In this document: positions 44,537 through 53,236 of the stretch, piece after piece
Layout of the letters: each line of letters begins with the position of its first letter
Numbering within the stretch: the stretch's first letter is position 1
Source of the DNA: JBCBDX01 sp039822005
Lineage (GTDB): Bacteria; Pseudomonadota; Alphaproteobacteria; Rhizobiales; Rhizobiaceae
DNA: 64,000 bases
Direction of reading: 5' to 3'
NCBI GenBank assembly: GCA_039822005.1
Contig: JBCBMZ010000001.1
Span: forward strand, 372,001 to 436,000
Translations under genes and position numbers: made by a program
Notes under the pieces: model-generated
Told to the model about the DNA's origin: nothing
Database searches by the model: none
What the model saw: only the letters and a program-made list of their open reading frames with translations

Positions 44537-45543
44537 CAGATGCGCAACCCCTTGTCGTCAAATTTGTGCACTTGGCTCGACTCCGGCGTCAGATAAACCG
44601 TATCCCCGTGGTCCACATTCATCTCTCCATCTGTGCGCACCGTCATCGGGTCGCAGCCGCCGATGCCGTGTACATGCAGAAAGGTGTCGGAACCCAAATG
44701 CTCGGCGACCCCGACAGTGCCCTGCCACGCGCCTTTCGAGACTTTTGTTGACACTTTAATATGTTCCGGGCGCACACCAATCGATTGTCCGCCCAAACGA
44801 CCAGCTTCTTCACCCTCGATAAAATTCATCTTCGGCGAACCGATAAAACCGGCCACAAATTTGTTTGCAGGATGCTTGTAGAGCTCGAGCGGCGACCCAA
44901 CTTGCTCGATCACGCCTGCTTGTAGCACCACGATCTTGTCGGCCATCGTCATGGCTTCCACCTGATCGTGCGTCACGTAAATCATCGTCGTGCCCAAACG
45001 ATTGTGCATCTCGCTAATCTCAAGCCGCATACCCACGCGCAGCGCGGCGTCCAGGTTGGAAAGCGGTTCATCGAAAAGGAAGGCTGTCGGGTCGCGAACA
45101 ATGGCCCGGCCGATGGCAACACGTTGTCGCTGGCCACCCGAGAGTTGCCCCGGCTTACGGTCTAGATAATCCGTCAGGTTCAGTGCTTTTGCAGCCGCCT
45201 CGATTTTGGCGTCTTGCTCTGCTTGCGGCATCCCGGCCATCCGCATCGGGAACGCTATGTTCTTGCGAACCGTCATATGCGGATAAAGCGCATAGGTTTG
45301 GAACACCATGGCCAACCCGCGCTTGGATGGCGAAACCTCTGTTACATCCTGATCATTGATAAGGATGCGGCCTGACGTTGTTTCCTCAAGCCCGGCGATA
45401 AGTCGCAAAAGGGTAGACTTGCCGCAGCCGGAAGGTCCGACAAACACCGCAAACTCACGGTCTTCAATTGTCAGGTTGATCGGTGGAATGACTTGTGTTT
45501 CCCCGAAACTCTTGGTGACATTTTCTAAAACGATACGTCCCAT
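44536..45543 (-). CDS. smoK: SmoK-type ATP-binding subunit of a polyol ABC importer
   Basis: A 335-residue ATPase of the MalK/UgpC group: Walker A GPSGCGKST, Q-loop MVFQTYALYPH, signature LSGGQRQRVAIGRAI, Walker B FLFDEPLSNLD and the C-terminal TOBE region with GVRPEH. It drives uptake through SmoF and SmoG. It lies 9 bases after smoG and is coupled to smoS. Confidence 0.92.
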   Translation of the reverse strand: MGRIVLENVTKSFGETQVIPPINLTIEDREFAVFVGPSGCGKSTLLRLIAGLEETTSGRILINDQDVTEVSPSKRGLAMVFQTYALYPHMTVRKNIAFPMRMAGMPQAEQDAKIEAAAKALNLTDYLDRKPGQLSGGQRQRVAIGRAIVRDPTAFLFDEPLSNLDAALRVGMRLEISEMHNRLGTTMIYVTHDQVEAMTMADKIVVLQAGVIEQVGSPLELYKHPANKFVAGFIGSPKMNFIEGEEAGRLGGQSIGVRPEHIKVSTKVSKGAWQGTVGVAEHLGSDTFLHVHGIGGCDPMTVRTDGEMNVDHGDTVYLTPESSQVHKFDDKGLRI

Positions 45544-45552
45544 GTTCTTTTC

Positions 45553-46389
45553 CTATTTCACCGCACCGAAGGTGAGGCCTTGGACAAGTTGTTTCTGGCA
45601 GAACCAACCCAGTACAATGATCGGGCCAACGGCGGCGGTAGAGACAGCGGAAAGGCGGCCAAAAAAGAGCCCTTCCGGTGCACGGTTACCCTCTATGAGT
45701 TTGGAGAGTGTCGCCGCATCAGTCGTAGTCAGGCGCACGGTCCAATAGGCTTCGTTCCAGCAGAAGATGAAAATCAGTAGTGCCGTCGAAGCGATGCCAC
45801 CCCAAGCAAGCGGAATGAGGATTTCCTTGACCTCACCCCAAGTGGTTACGCCGTCCATTTGCCCCGCTTCAATGATCTCCTTGGGGATCTCCTTGAAGTA
45901 GGTAAAAAGCATCCAGATCGCGATCGGCAAATTGATCAGGCAAAGGACCAGGATCAGCAGAAAGTGGGTGTCAAAAATCCCGAGGAAGTTCTTTGTCAGG
46001 AACGTCATCGGATAAAGCACGGCCGCCGCAGGGAGCATCTTGGTAGACAGCATCCACATCAGCACATCCTTGGTGCGGCGGGTCGGATTGAACGCCATGG
46101 CGTAAGCGCAGGGAATACCAACCACGAGGCAGAACGCAGTCGCGAAGACCGATGTTATGACCGAATTGATCGCAAAGCGCCAATAGTCATAGTTCTCGGT
46201 CATGTTGGTGTAGTTTTCGAACGTCGGCGTGAAGAAAAGCAAGAACTCCGGCTTTACAGCGTCTGCATCGGTTTTGAAGCTGGTCAACACCATCCAGAAG
46301 ATGGGAAAGAAGAACAAAAGTCCGACAGCCCATGCTAAGATTGCGCGACTGATGCGCCCGGCTTTGGTGGATTGTGCAACAATGGCCAT
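45553..46389 (-). CDS. smoG: SmoG-type permease of a polyol ABC importer
   Basis: About 278 residues, six membrane segments, CUT1 class. The coupling loop reads EAGQMDGVTTWGEVKEILIPL. The family N-terminus ILAWAVGLLFFFPIFWMVLTSF is clear. I prefer the ATG at 46389, with AGGAG 11 bases upstream; a TTG at 46407 would overlap the smoF stop and add six residues. Confidence 0.9.
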   Translation of the reverse strand: MAIVAQSTKAGRISRAILAWAVGLLFFFPIFWMVLTSFKTDADAVKPEFLLFFTPTFENYTNMTENYDYWRFAINSVITSVFATAFCLVVGIPCAYAMAFNPTRRTKDVLMWMLSTKMLPAAAVLYPMTFLTKNFLGIFDTHFLLILVLCLINLPIAIWMLFTYFKEIPKEIIEAGQMDGVTTWGEVKEILIPLAWGGIASTALLIFIFCWNEAYWTVRLTTTDAATLSKLIEGNRAPEGLFFGRLSAVSTAAVGPIIVLGWFCQKQLVQGLTFGAVK

Positions 46390-46403
46390 CGTTTCAGTGC
46401 TCC

Positions 46404-47342
46404 TCAATCCATCAGTGTCTTGCCGATCACCCGCAGCAGGAAGATCGCGACGATGTTGGCCAAGATGACTGCAAAGATGCCAGTGGCGCTGGCGGCGCCA
46501 ATATTGTTGTTGGCAAATTCGCCGATTAAATAGGGTAGATTCTTATTGCCATTTCCCCGGCTGACGATTTCGATCTCAGCGTAAAGCGATAGGTGAAAAA
46601 TGGCCTGGATCATGACGACAATAGCAATCGGTCGACCAAGATGCGGCAGGGTCAGGAAACGGAACTGCGACCAAGCGCCTGCGCCATCCAATACAGCCGC
46701 CTCCTTTTGTTGCTGATCTTCCGATTGCAGCGAGGTCATGAAGATAAGGACTGCAAATGGTGTCCATTGCCAAGTGACCATAATGATCACGGCAATGGCA
46801 GATGTTTGCGTCGCTCTAAAGGAGATGGGTTCCAGCGTTGGCCAAATCGAGAAGAACCAGCCGACAAGCGGCGCTTCTTTCATGGCGGTAATCACGTCGT
46901 TGATGCTGCCTATCGCGATGCCTTGCAGGCCGAGTACCGGATCAAGGATCATATTGATCCAGAGCACCGCATTGACGGCGGGCATCACGAAGAACGGTGA
47001 GATCAACAACACCCGGACAATGCCGCGTCCTGGAAATGCCTTGTTGATGAGCACCGCAATTGCGATGCCGAAGACAACGGTAAAAAACAGGATGCTGCCG
47101 ACAATCACCAGACTGTTTTGAATCGCAAGCAGGAAGTCCTTCGAATTGAGGACAAATTCATAGTTGCCGAATCCGCGCCAGTTACTGATGGACGGTGTCG
47201 TCCACTCCGGGCGGCGAAGGCTGTTCAGAACGTAACGGATGAACGAAAAGTAGAGCGTCATGCTCAGCGGCACGAGCATCCAGATCAAAAGCAGCACGAC
47301 GGCAGGTGTCTGCAAAAGTCGGGGGAGTGTTCTATTGGACAT
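46404..47342 (-). CDS. smoF: SmoF-type permease of a polyol ABC importer
   Basis: A 312-residue permease of the CUT1 class with six membrane segments (first near 15-35) and a long first periplasmic loop. The coupling loop is KEAAVLDGAGAWSQFRFLTLP. It pairs with SmoG. It lies about 150 bases after smoE, with a stable hairpin in the gap that probably lowers its expression relative to the binding protein. Confidence 0.9.
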   Translation of the reverse strand: MSNRTLPRLLQTPAVVLLLIWMLVPLSMTLYFSFIRYVLNSLRRPEWTTPSISNWRGFGNYEFVLNSKDFLLAIQNSLVIVGSILFFTVVFGIAIAVLINKAFPGRGIVRVLLISPFFVMPAVNAVLWINMILDPVLGLQGIAIGSINDVITAMKEAPLVGWFFSIWPTLEPISFRATQTSAIAVIIMVTWQWTPFAVLIFMTSLQSEDQQQKEAAVLDGAGAWSQFRFLTLPHLGRPIAIVVMIQAIFHLSLYAEIEIVSRGNGNKNLPYLIGEFANNNIGAASATGIFAVILANIVAIFLLRVIGKTLMD

Positions 47343-47445
47343 GGGTGAACCGTCCCGGCGAATCGTTGGTTTCGCCCTCTACGTTACGATGAATTGGTCT
47401 GTATTCAGAAGTTGACGCTCTTAGTGGCGCCAAACCGGTTGTCAG

Positions 47446-47473
47446 AAGGCCCGACCTTGCGGGCCGGACCTTC
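47446..47473 (-). terminator. Intercistronic hairpin between smoE and smoF
   Basis: On the minus strand GGCCCG and CGGGCC form a 6-bp GC-only stem around CAAGGT, 28 bases after the smoE stop, followed by TTC rather than a T run. It more likely protects the smoE message or weakly attenuates than fully terminates. Confidence 0.5.
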
Positions 47474-47492
47474 CGTCTGGGAGACCGGTTGC

Positions 47493-48785
47493 CTAGTAGT
47501 AGCCGGCTTCTTTCATGATTGCATCTGCGGCAGCCTGTGAAGCAGCAAGTGCCTCATCGACTGACTTGGCACCGGAAAGAGCCGCAGCCATTTCCTGCGC
47601 CACGGCGCTACCCACTTCTGGGAACTCGGGGATCGCAGCAAACTGAACGCCCACATAAGGCTTCAGATCGGTTGCTTCCGGAGCCGCAGATTCAATGGCC
47701 GCCATCTCAGCAGCAGCAAATCCGGCAGCTGCTTTGAACTCAGGATAGGCATAAGTGGAAGAACGTGTGCCCGTCGGAACAGAGCCCCAACCGAACTCGG
47801 GGTGGTTTGCAACAGCCAGGATGTAATCCTTCGATGTTGCCCACTCAATGAACGCTTTTGCTTCGTCAGCATTATCTGAACCTGCAGGCACAGCCATCGC
47901 CCAAGCCCACAACCAGTTCGCACCAACCGGATTGCCGGCGTTTGGAGACTGTGCATATGCGACACCGTCAACCTCAAGGAAGGATGCTGCGATTGTGGCG
48001 TCGATCCACATGCCGCACTTGCCTTCATTGTACAGCGCCAGGATTTCGTTGAACGAATTACCTTCAGATCCGGGAGGGCCATAAGTGCCAAGCAGATCCA
48101 CGTAGAAGTTGATGGCAGCTTTCCACTCATCAGAGTCAAGTGTTGGACGGAAATCCGCGTCGAACCAAGCGCCACCGAAGGAGTTCACCATTGTTGTGAT
48201 AAACGCCATGTTATCACCCCAGCCCGGCTTGCCGCGCAAGCACGCACCGTAGACACCGTTGTCTGGATCGTGGACCGCAGCAGCGGCTGTCTTGATGTTG
48301 TCCCAGCTGTCATTGTCCGCGATGGAAACGCCAGCGGCGTCCATCAAATCCTTGCGGTACATGACCATGGAAGATTCGCCATAGAACGGCGCCGCGTAAA
48401 GCGTACCTTCATCAGACAGACCGTTGCGGATTGCTGGCAGCATATCGTCGACATCATAGTCGGCGCCGAACTCGAGCGGCTCGATCCAGCCTGCTGCGCC
48501 CCAGATTGGTGCTTCCTGCATGCCGATGTTGATAATGTCATACTGGCCGCCGCCTGTTGCCGTGTCGGATGTCACCTGCTCGCGCAGTACACCCTCTTCA
48601 AGAGAAACCCAGTTAAGCTCTACGCCGGTTTCTGCTGTGTATACTTCTGCAACTTTTTGCATGTTGATCATGTGACCATTGTTCACGATCGCAATGGTCA
48701 GCGATTTGGAATGGCTTCCCGCCATTGCGCCTGTTGCCACAACTGCCATAGCGGTTGTGAGGCCAAGAACTTTCTTGGAGAGCAT
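47493..48785 (-). CDS. smoE: SmoE-type periplasmic polyol-binding protein
   Basis: A 430-residue binding protein of the SBP_bac_1 family. The Sec signal peptide ends near AMAGS. NNGHMINMQKVAEVYTAETG and QYDIINIGMQEAPIWG are segments I associate with sorbitol/mannitol-binding SmoE proteins. AGGGAGGAAAGAGG precedes the ATG, a strong ribosome site, as expected for an abundant binding protein. A perfect LacI-type palindrome lies 67 bases upstream. Confidence 0.9.
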   Translation of the reverse strand: MLSKKVLGLTTAMAVVATGAMAGSHSKSLTIAIVNNGHMINMQKVAEVYTAETGVELNWVSLEEGVLREQVTSDTATGGGQYDIINIGMQEAPIWGAAGWIEPLEFGADYDVDDMLPAIRNGLSDEGTLYAAPFYGESSMVMYRKDLMDAAGVSIADNDSWDNIKTAAAAVHDPDNGVYGACLRGKPGWGDNMAFITTMVNSFGGAWFDADFRPTLDSDEWKAAINFYVDLLGTYGPPGSEGNSFNEILALYNEGKCGMWIDATIAASFLEVDGVAYAQSPNAGNPVGANWLWAWAMAVPAGSDNADEAKAFIEWATSKDYILAVANHPEFGWGSVPTGTRSSTYAYPEFKAAAGFAAAEMAAIESAAPEATDLKPYVGVQFAAIPEFPEVGSAVAQEMAAALSGAKSVDEALAASQAAADAIMKEAGYY

Positions 48786-48851
48786 CCTCTTTCCTCCCTG
48801 GTTGGATGTGACGGGAGCAAAGCATGATAAATTCGCGCGGTCAATCTATAT

Positions 48852-48865
48852 TTTACGCGCGTAAA
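48852..48865. promoter_or_regulatory. LacI-type operator before smoE
   Basis: TTTACGCGCGTAAA is a perfect 14-bp palindrome with a central CG, the usual symmetry of LacI-family operators. It lies between the regulator gene and smoE. A near copy (12 of 14) stands before the regulator gene itself. Confidence 0.7.
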
Positions 48866-48866
48866 T

Positions 48867-49901
48867 TTATGCTGACTTGCGCATGATCAGTTTGCCCTCA
48901 AAGAAGGTGTCGGGACGGTTTTTGGGGTGGTGCTCTTCCTGAACCGTGTCCAGCAATGCATCGACCGCCCCTTGAGAAATCGCGTCGTAATCCTGCGTAA
49001 TTGTCGTCAGTGGCGGATAGGTGAAGCGCGAGAACGGGTGGTCATCCTGACCAGCTACCCGTATGTCGGCGTCAGGTTCCAAACCGACTTTCAAGCCTTT
49101 GTCATGGCAGGCTGAAAGAAAGCCGATGGCTAGGCGGTCGTTGCTACATAGAACCGTGCGCGATCTGAACCCCTTTGCCTCCAATAGCCTTAAACCGCCC
49201 CGATAGCCGATGTCTTCAAGCGCCCAACCTTCGCCTGCAATTTGAACGATTTCAGGCTCCAATCCATGGCTTTTCATCGCGGCAACATATCCCTGGCGTC
49301 GTTTCCCCGCATTGGGATTAGGCGGCGTTTTCATCTCCAAGAATGCTGGCGGTTCGCCACTCCGATATAAATACTCAACCATTAATGCGGTGAACTGCGC
49401 ATTGTCGGATCCAAGGAAAGCGCGGCCTACTTGATTGATGTTACTGTCAAACAGAACGGTTGGCACATCAGCGCAAAACGCTTCAACTGCTGCTTGTTCT
49501 GAAAGACGACCCAGCGGCGCCAGCAGCACGCCGGTTGGCTTGATCGAACGCAAGAGACTGAAGATTTCTTTTTCCCGCGCCGCTGATCCGTTCGAACTGA
49601 AAAGCGATGGCGAATAACCGGCGTCGACGCACTTTTCTTCAAGCACCCGGGCGATCTCACCAAAAAACGGATCAGAGAGATATGGCACGACGATCCCAAT
49701 TGTTTTGGTAAGGCGTCGATTTTGGTTGATGGCATAGAAATTGGGTCGGTAGTCGAACTGTTCGAGTGCTTCCTCAATCTTGCGTCTTGTTGAACGTCGC
49801 ACGCTGTCCGGGTCATGGAAGTACTTCGAGACGGTCGGGCGCGACAATCCGCTGGCTTCCGCAAACTCTTCCATGTTTCTGATTTTCTTAGCGATCGGCA
49901 T
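48867..49901 (-). CDS. LacI-family regulator of the polyol cluster
   Basis: A 344-residue LacI-family protein. The helix-turn-helix and hinge lie at about 10-60 (FAEASGLSRPTVSKYFHD; RRKIEEALEQFDYRPN), the sugar-binding domain at about 68-340 (KTIGIVVPYLSDPFFGEIARVLEE). It sits directly upstream of smoE in the same direction and is flanked on both sides by the TTTACGCGCGTAAA-type operator, which suggests control of the smo operon and of itself. A polyol or its ketose is the likely inducer. Confidence 0.9.
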   Translation of the reverse strand: MPIAKKIRNMEEFAEASGLSRPTVSKYFHDPDSVRRSTRRKIEEALEQFDYRPNFYAINQNRRLTKTIGIVVPYLSDPFFGEIARVLEEKCVDAGYSPSLFSSNGSAAREKEIFSLLRSIKPTGVLLAPLGRLSEQAAVEAFCADVPTVLFDSNINQVGRAFLGSDNAQFTALMVEYLYRSGEPPAFLEMKTPPNPNAGKRRQGYVAAMKSHGLEPEIVQIAGEGWALEDIGYRGGLRLLEAKGFRSRTVLCSNDRLAIGFLSACHDKGLKVGLEPDADIRVAGQDDHPFSRFTYPPLTTITQDYDAISQGAVDALLDTVQEEHHPKNRPDTFFEGKLIMRKSA

Positions 49902-49946
49902 GCGCGACTTTCCACGTACAAAAAGCTGCTACGTAAACATAATATC

Positions 49947-49960
49947 TTTACGCGAGCAAA
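49947..49960. promoter_or_regulatory. Second LacI-type operator, before the regulator gene
   Basis: TTTACGCGAGCAAA matches the smoE palindrome at 12 of 14 positions, 46 bases before the regulator ATG. A third partial half-site, CTACGTAAAC, lies nearby at about 49929. It fits autoregulation. Confidence 0.55.
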
Positions 49961-50137
49961 CTTTGAATTTTGACAAATCTGCCCGATTATCGATTTTTGC
50001 AAGCAATAAGCTTTGTATAACATGTGCTCCTAAGCACCCGACGATGGTGCCAGGAACCACTCATACACAGCGCAATGTGATTGATTTCAATGTTCGCTTC
50101 GGGTTCGGTGCGGACGCCCCTGCCAACAGTTGCGCCA

Positions 50138-51394
50138 TCACTTGGCCGAAGCGTTGTCGTCCCCCTCAACGACCCGTAGCCTTAGTTGCCCCGATGCGCT
50201 CTCCGCTGATGGCGTCTCATCTTGCGGTTTGGCCACCGTCTTGGCGGTTTCGGCAGGTTCAAAATCCATCGTCTCGATCTTGCGCCCGCGCTTGCCGATT
50301 TTATTGGTGGAGACGAGAATTTGTTCAATATCGCTATTGGCCTGACCGAAGTGCGTCTGCAGTTTGCGCACGCGATCATCGAGCCGACCCAAATCCTCAA
50401 CGAGCCGGATCACCTCGGCTTGAATCAGATGGGCCTGCTCGCGCATGCGCGCGTCTTTCAGGAGCGCCTGGATGACCTGGACTGACAGCATGAGAAGTGA
50501 TGGTGAGACAATCACCAAGCGATGCTTGTGCGCCATTTGCACCACGCCCTCGTGATGTTCGTGAAGATCAGCGAAGATCGATTCCGAAGGCACGAAGAGG
50601 AATGCTGTATCCTGCGTTTCGCCGGCGATCAGATATTTACCCGCAATATCCTTGATGTGCGTGGCCATATCGGACGCAAACCGCCTTTGTGCTGCCGAGG
50701 TCTCCGCCACGTCGGCTGCATTGCGGATCGCGTTCCAGCTTTCGAGTGGAAACTTCGCATCAATTACAAGGCCCGGCGCATCATTGGGCATGGAGACAAC
50801 ACAATCGGGCCGTTTGCTGTTCGAAAGGGTTGCCTGGAATTCATAGGCGCCATGGGGCAGGCCATCTTCTATGATTGCCTCCATCCGGCCTTGACCAAAA
50901 GCGCCGCGCGTTTGCTTGTTGGAGAGGATTGATTGAAGCTCCACGACCTGACCGGCCAATTGCTGAATGTTGTTTTGCGCCGTATCGATAACGGCAAGCC
51001 GCTCTTTCAACTGGCTGAGATTGTCGTGGGTCGAGCGCTGCTGTTCGCTGATGGACTGGCCAATCCTGTGTGTCATGGCGTCGAGCCGTTGGTTCAGTGT
51101 CTGGGTCATTTCCGATTGGCGCGACCCGAAAGTTTCGGCAATTGCGGTTAACTTACCTTGCATTTCGGCCTGTGTTTTTAGCACCTCATTAACCTGTGCT
51201 TCGGCCTGCTTGGCCCGTTCCTGGGCAATGGCAATGGCCCGCTGCCGCCGCTGACCATTGCGCCAAGCTAGTAGGACCGCCAACAGGAACATGATGGCGA
51301 CCAAGGCGAGCGTCGCCAACGCAATCGTTCCCCAGTTCACGGCGGTCTGCCCGAGCATTAAGGCGGTTTCCTTGGCGAAGTCGGAAATATTCAT
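50138..51394 (-). CDS. rmuC: RmuC DNA recombination protein
   Basis: A 418-residue protein: one N-terminal membrane segment (about 22-45), a long coiled coil (about 48-160, rich in Q, E and A) and the RmuC nuclease-like domain (about 165-375) with FPLESWNAIRNAAD, VIDAKFP and TAFLFVPSESIFA. RmuC limits rearrangements at inverted repeats. The low-complexity tail (about 385-418) is not conserved. It lies divergent from def, a common order in Rhizobiales. Confidence 0.92.
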   Translation of the reverse strand: MNISDFAKETALMLGQTAVNWGTIALATLALVAIMFLLAVLLAWRNGQRRQRAIAIAQERAKQAEAQVNEVLKTQAEMQGKLTAIAETFGSRQSEMTQTLNQRLDAMTHRIGQSISEQQRSTHDNLSQLKERLAVIDTAQNNIQQLAGQVVELQSILSNKQTRGAFGQGRMEAIIEDGLPHGAYEFQATLSNSKRPDCVVSMPNDAPGLVIDAKFPLESWNAIRNAADVAETSAAQRRFASDMATHIKDIAGKYLIAGETQDTAFLFVPSESIFADLHEHHEGVVQMAHKHRLVIVSPSLLMLSVQVIQALLKDARMREQAHLIQAEVIRLVEDLGRLDDRVRKLQTHFGQANSDIEQILVSTNKIGKRGRKIETMDFEPAETAKTVAKPQDETPSAESASGQLRLRVVEGDDNASAK

Positions 51395-51482
51395 CGATGC
51401 AGACTACGCGATTCGGAACACAAGTCGAACATTTGCTGGTTGCCGCATTGACGCCACGCCGCTCAATCCATAACTGCACGCC

Positions 51483-52007
51483 ATGACTGTTCGCCCGCTT
51501 GTTCTTCTGCCTGATCCTATTTTGCGTGAGGTATCAAAGCCCATTGAGCGCTTTGATGCTGATCTGAAGCGCTTTGCCGACGATATGCTCGAAACGATGT
51601 ATGAGGCCCCCGGTATAGGCCTGGCCGCCATTCAGGTTGGAGAACCCATTCGAATGCTGGTGGCCGATGTTTCTGGCAAAGACGAGCCAAACGATCCGCA
51701 CATCTTCGTCAATCCGCAGATCGTACAGTCCGGAGAGGCGCTTTCGACCTACGAGGAAGGGTGCTTGTCTATTCCGGATTACTATGCCGATGTGGACCGC
51801 CCGGAAAGCGTGACAGTTCAGTACCAGACGGTAGAAGGCGAGAAGAAAGAAATGCTCATCGATGGTATGATGGCGACATGTCTTCAGCACGAACTCGATC
51901 ACCTCGACGGTGTTTTGTTCATCGACCATTTGTCCAAGCTAAAGCGGGACATGGTGATCAAGCGTTTCCGGAAACTGGCCAAGCAGCGTGGCGGTACCCG
52001 CCTCTAG
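51483..52007 (+). CDS. def: Peptide deformylase
   Basis: A 174-residue metalloenzyme that removes the formyl group from new proteins. All three motifs are present: GIGLAAIQVG (44-53), EGCLS with metal ligand Cys94, and QHELDH with His136, Glu137 and His140. It is followed by fmt on the same strand, the usual pair. A small membrane-protein gene in the opposite direction lies between them, its stop directly next to that of def. Confidence 0.96.
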   Translation: MTVRPLVLLPDPILREVSKPIERFDADLKRFADDMLETMYEAPGIGLAAIQVGEPIRMLVADVSGKDEPNDPHIFVNPQIVQSGEALSTYEEGCLSIPDYYADVDRPESVTVQYQTVEGEKKEMLIDGMMATCLQHELDHLDGVLFIDHLSKLKRDMVIKRFRKLAKQRGGTRL

Positions 52008-52229
52008 TCAAAGTATGCCCATAACCGCTTGGGCGATTGGTTTTGCAGTGGCCTCGGGGGCAAAGTGAATGGCTGCCGTTATCACCAGGGTAAAATAGGA
52101 AAACCACGCCAGATTTTCGTCAAGGCGGGTTGATTTCGGGCGGCACGTGCCAACTTTCAGGGCTTCAATGTAGCGTGAATAGGCGGTGTCGATCTGACGC
52201 CGCGCAAGGCGGCCAAATTCCTTTGCCAT
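52008..52229 (-). CDS. Small hypothetical protein with one membrane segment
   Basis: A 73-residue reading frame between def and fmt on the opposite strand. The N-terminus is basic (MAKEFGRLARRQIDTAYSRY) and a hydrophobic segment lies at about 42-60 (LAWFSYFTLVITAAIHFA). GGGAAGAAAG stands before the ATG at a good distance, which supports translation. I do not recognise the family. It fills the def-fmt gap exactly, ending on the base next to the def stop. Confidence 0.5.
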   Translation of the reverse strand: MAKEFGRLARRQIDTAYSRYIEALKVGTCRPKSTRLDENLAWFSYFTLVITAAIHFAPEATAKPIAQAVMGIL

Positions 52230-52328
52230 AACTTTCTTCCCTACTTAACGGTTGGTTACTGTTAGACCGGAAGCGGTATATGAAGCCTTTTCCATATCGC
52301 TCAAATTTTAACGATCACGGTGATTTTT

Positions 52329-53231
52329 ATGCGCATCATTTTCATGGGCTCCCCAATTTTTTCCGTGCCTACGCTTCAAGCTCTGGCTAAGGAGCATGAA
52401 ATCGTTGCGTGCTACTCCCAGCCGCCCAAGCCGCGGGGTCGGCGCGGCAAAGAAGTCGCCAATACGCCGGTTCATGACGCTGCGCTCAGGCTCGGCATAG
52501 TGGTGCGTACGCCCAAGTCGCTCAAATCGGCGGACGAACAAAAGGCGTTTGCCGATCTTGATGCCGATGTCGCCATTGTCGTCGCTTACGGGCTGTTGCT
52601 GCCGGGCGAGATTTTGAGCGGAACCCGGCTCGGCTGCTATAATGGTCACGCTTCGCTCTTGCCGCGTTGGCGCGGCGCTGCGCCGATCCATCGCGCCGTC
52701 ATGGCCGGTGATCAGGAAACGGGAATGATGATCATGAAAATGGATGTGGGGTTGGATACCGGGCCGGTGGCGATAACCCAACGCGTTGCCATTGGTGAAG
52801 ATACAACCACCGGTGAACTCCATGACACGCTTTCACAGGTTGGCGCGGCACTCATGGTCAAAGCCATGGACGCGCTTTCACGCGATGTTTTGCCTTTGCA
52901 GCCACAACCGCTCGAAGGCGCCACTTACGCAAAAAAGATCGACAAGGCCGAAGCTCGTATTGACTGGACCCAGCCGGCCGGCCAGGTTCACAATCATATC
53001 CGCGGATTGTCGCCCTTTCCGGGTGCGTGGTGCGAAATGCTGATCGCTGGGCAATGGGAACGTGTCAAACTTTTGGCGTCAACACGTCACGAAGAAAAAG
53101 CCGGGGCAACGCCATTGAAAGCTGCGTGCGCGGACGGCACGATATATATTAAGAAGCTCCAACGCGCCGGGTCCAAAGCGCTGACGGCCGAGGAATTCCT
53201 GCGGGGTCACGCGGTAGAAGCCATCCGTTAG
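52329..53231 (+). CDS. fmt: Methionyl-tRNA formyltransferase
   Basis: A 300-residue enzyme that formylates initiator Met-tRNA with 10-formyl-tetrahydrofolate. The catalytic segment is intact: GHASLLPRWRGAAPIHRAV, then DVGLDTGPV. The N-terminus MRIIFMGSPIFSVPTL is the family start; I therefore prefer the ATG at 52329 to the GTG at 52320. The C-terminal tRNA-binding domain begins near YAKKIDKAEARIDW. Confidence 0.95.
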   Translation: MRIIFMGSPIFSVPTLQALAKEHEIVACYSQPPKPRGRRGKEVANTPVHDAALRLGIVVRTPKSLKSADEQKAFADLDADVAIVVAYGLLLPGEILSGTRLGCYNGHASLLPRWRGAAPIHRAVMAGDQETGMMIMKMDVGLDTGPVAITQRVAIGEDTTTGELHDTLSQVGAALMVKAMDALSRDVLPLQPQPLEGATYAKKIDKAEARIDWTQPAGQVHNHIRGLSPFPGAWCEMLIAGQWERVKLLASTRHEEKAGATPLKAACADGTIYIKKLQRAGSKALTAEEFLRGHAVEAIR

Positions 53232-53236
53232 CGCCT

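Noticed and set aside
49970..49983. Further SorC-type operator (TTTGACAAATCTGC)
   Set aside because: Only the left half matches; the right arm is absent and it lies near a LacI-controlled gene, so chance is more likely.
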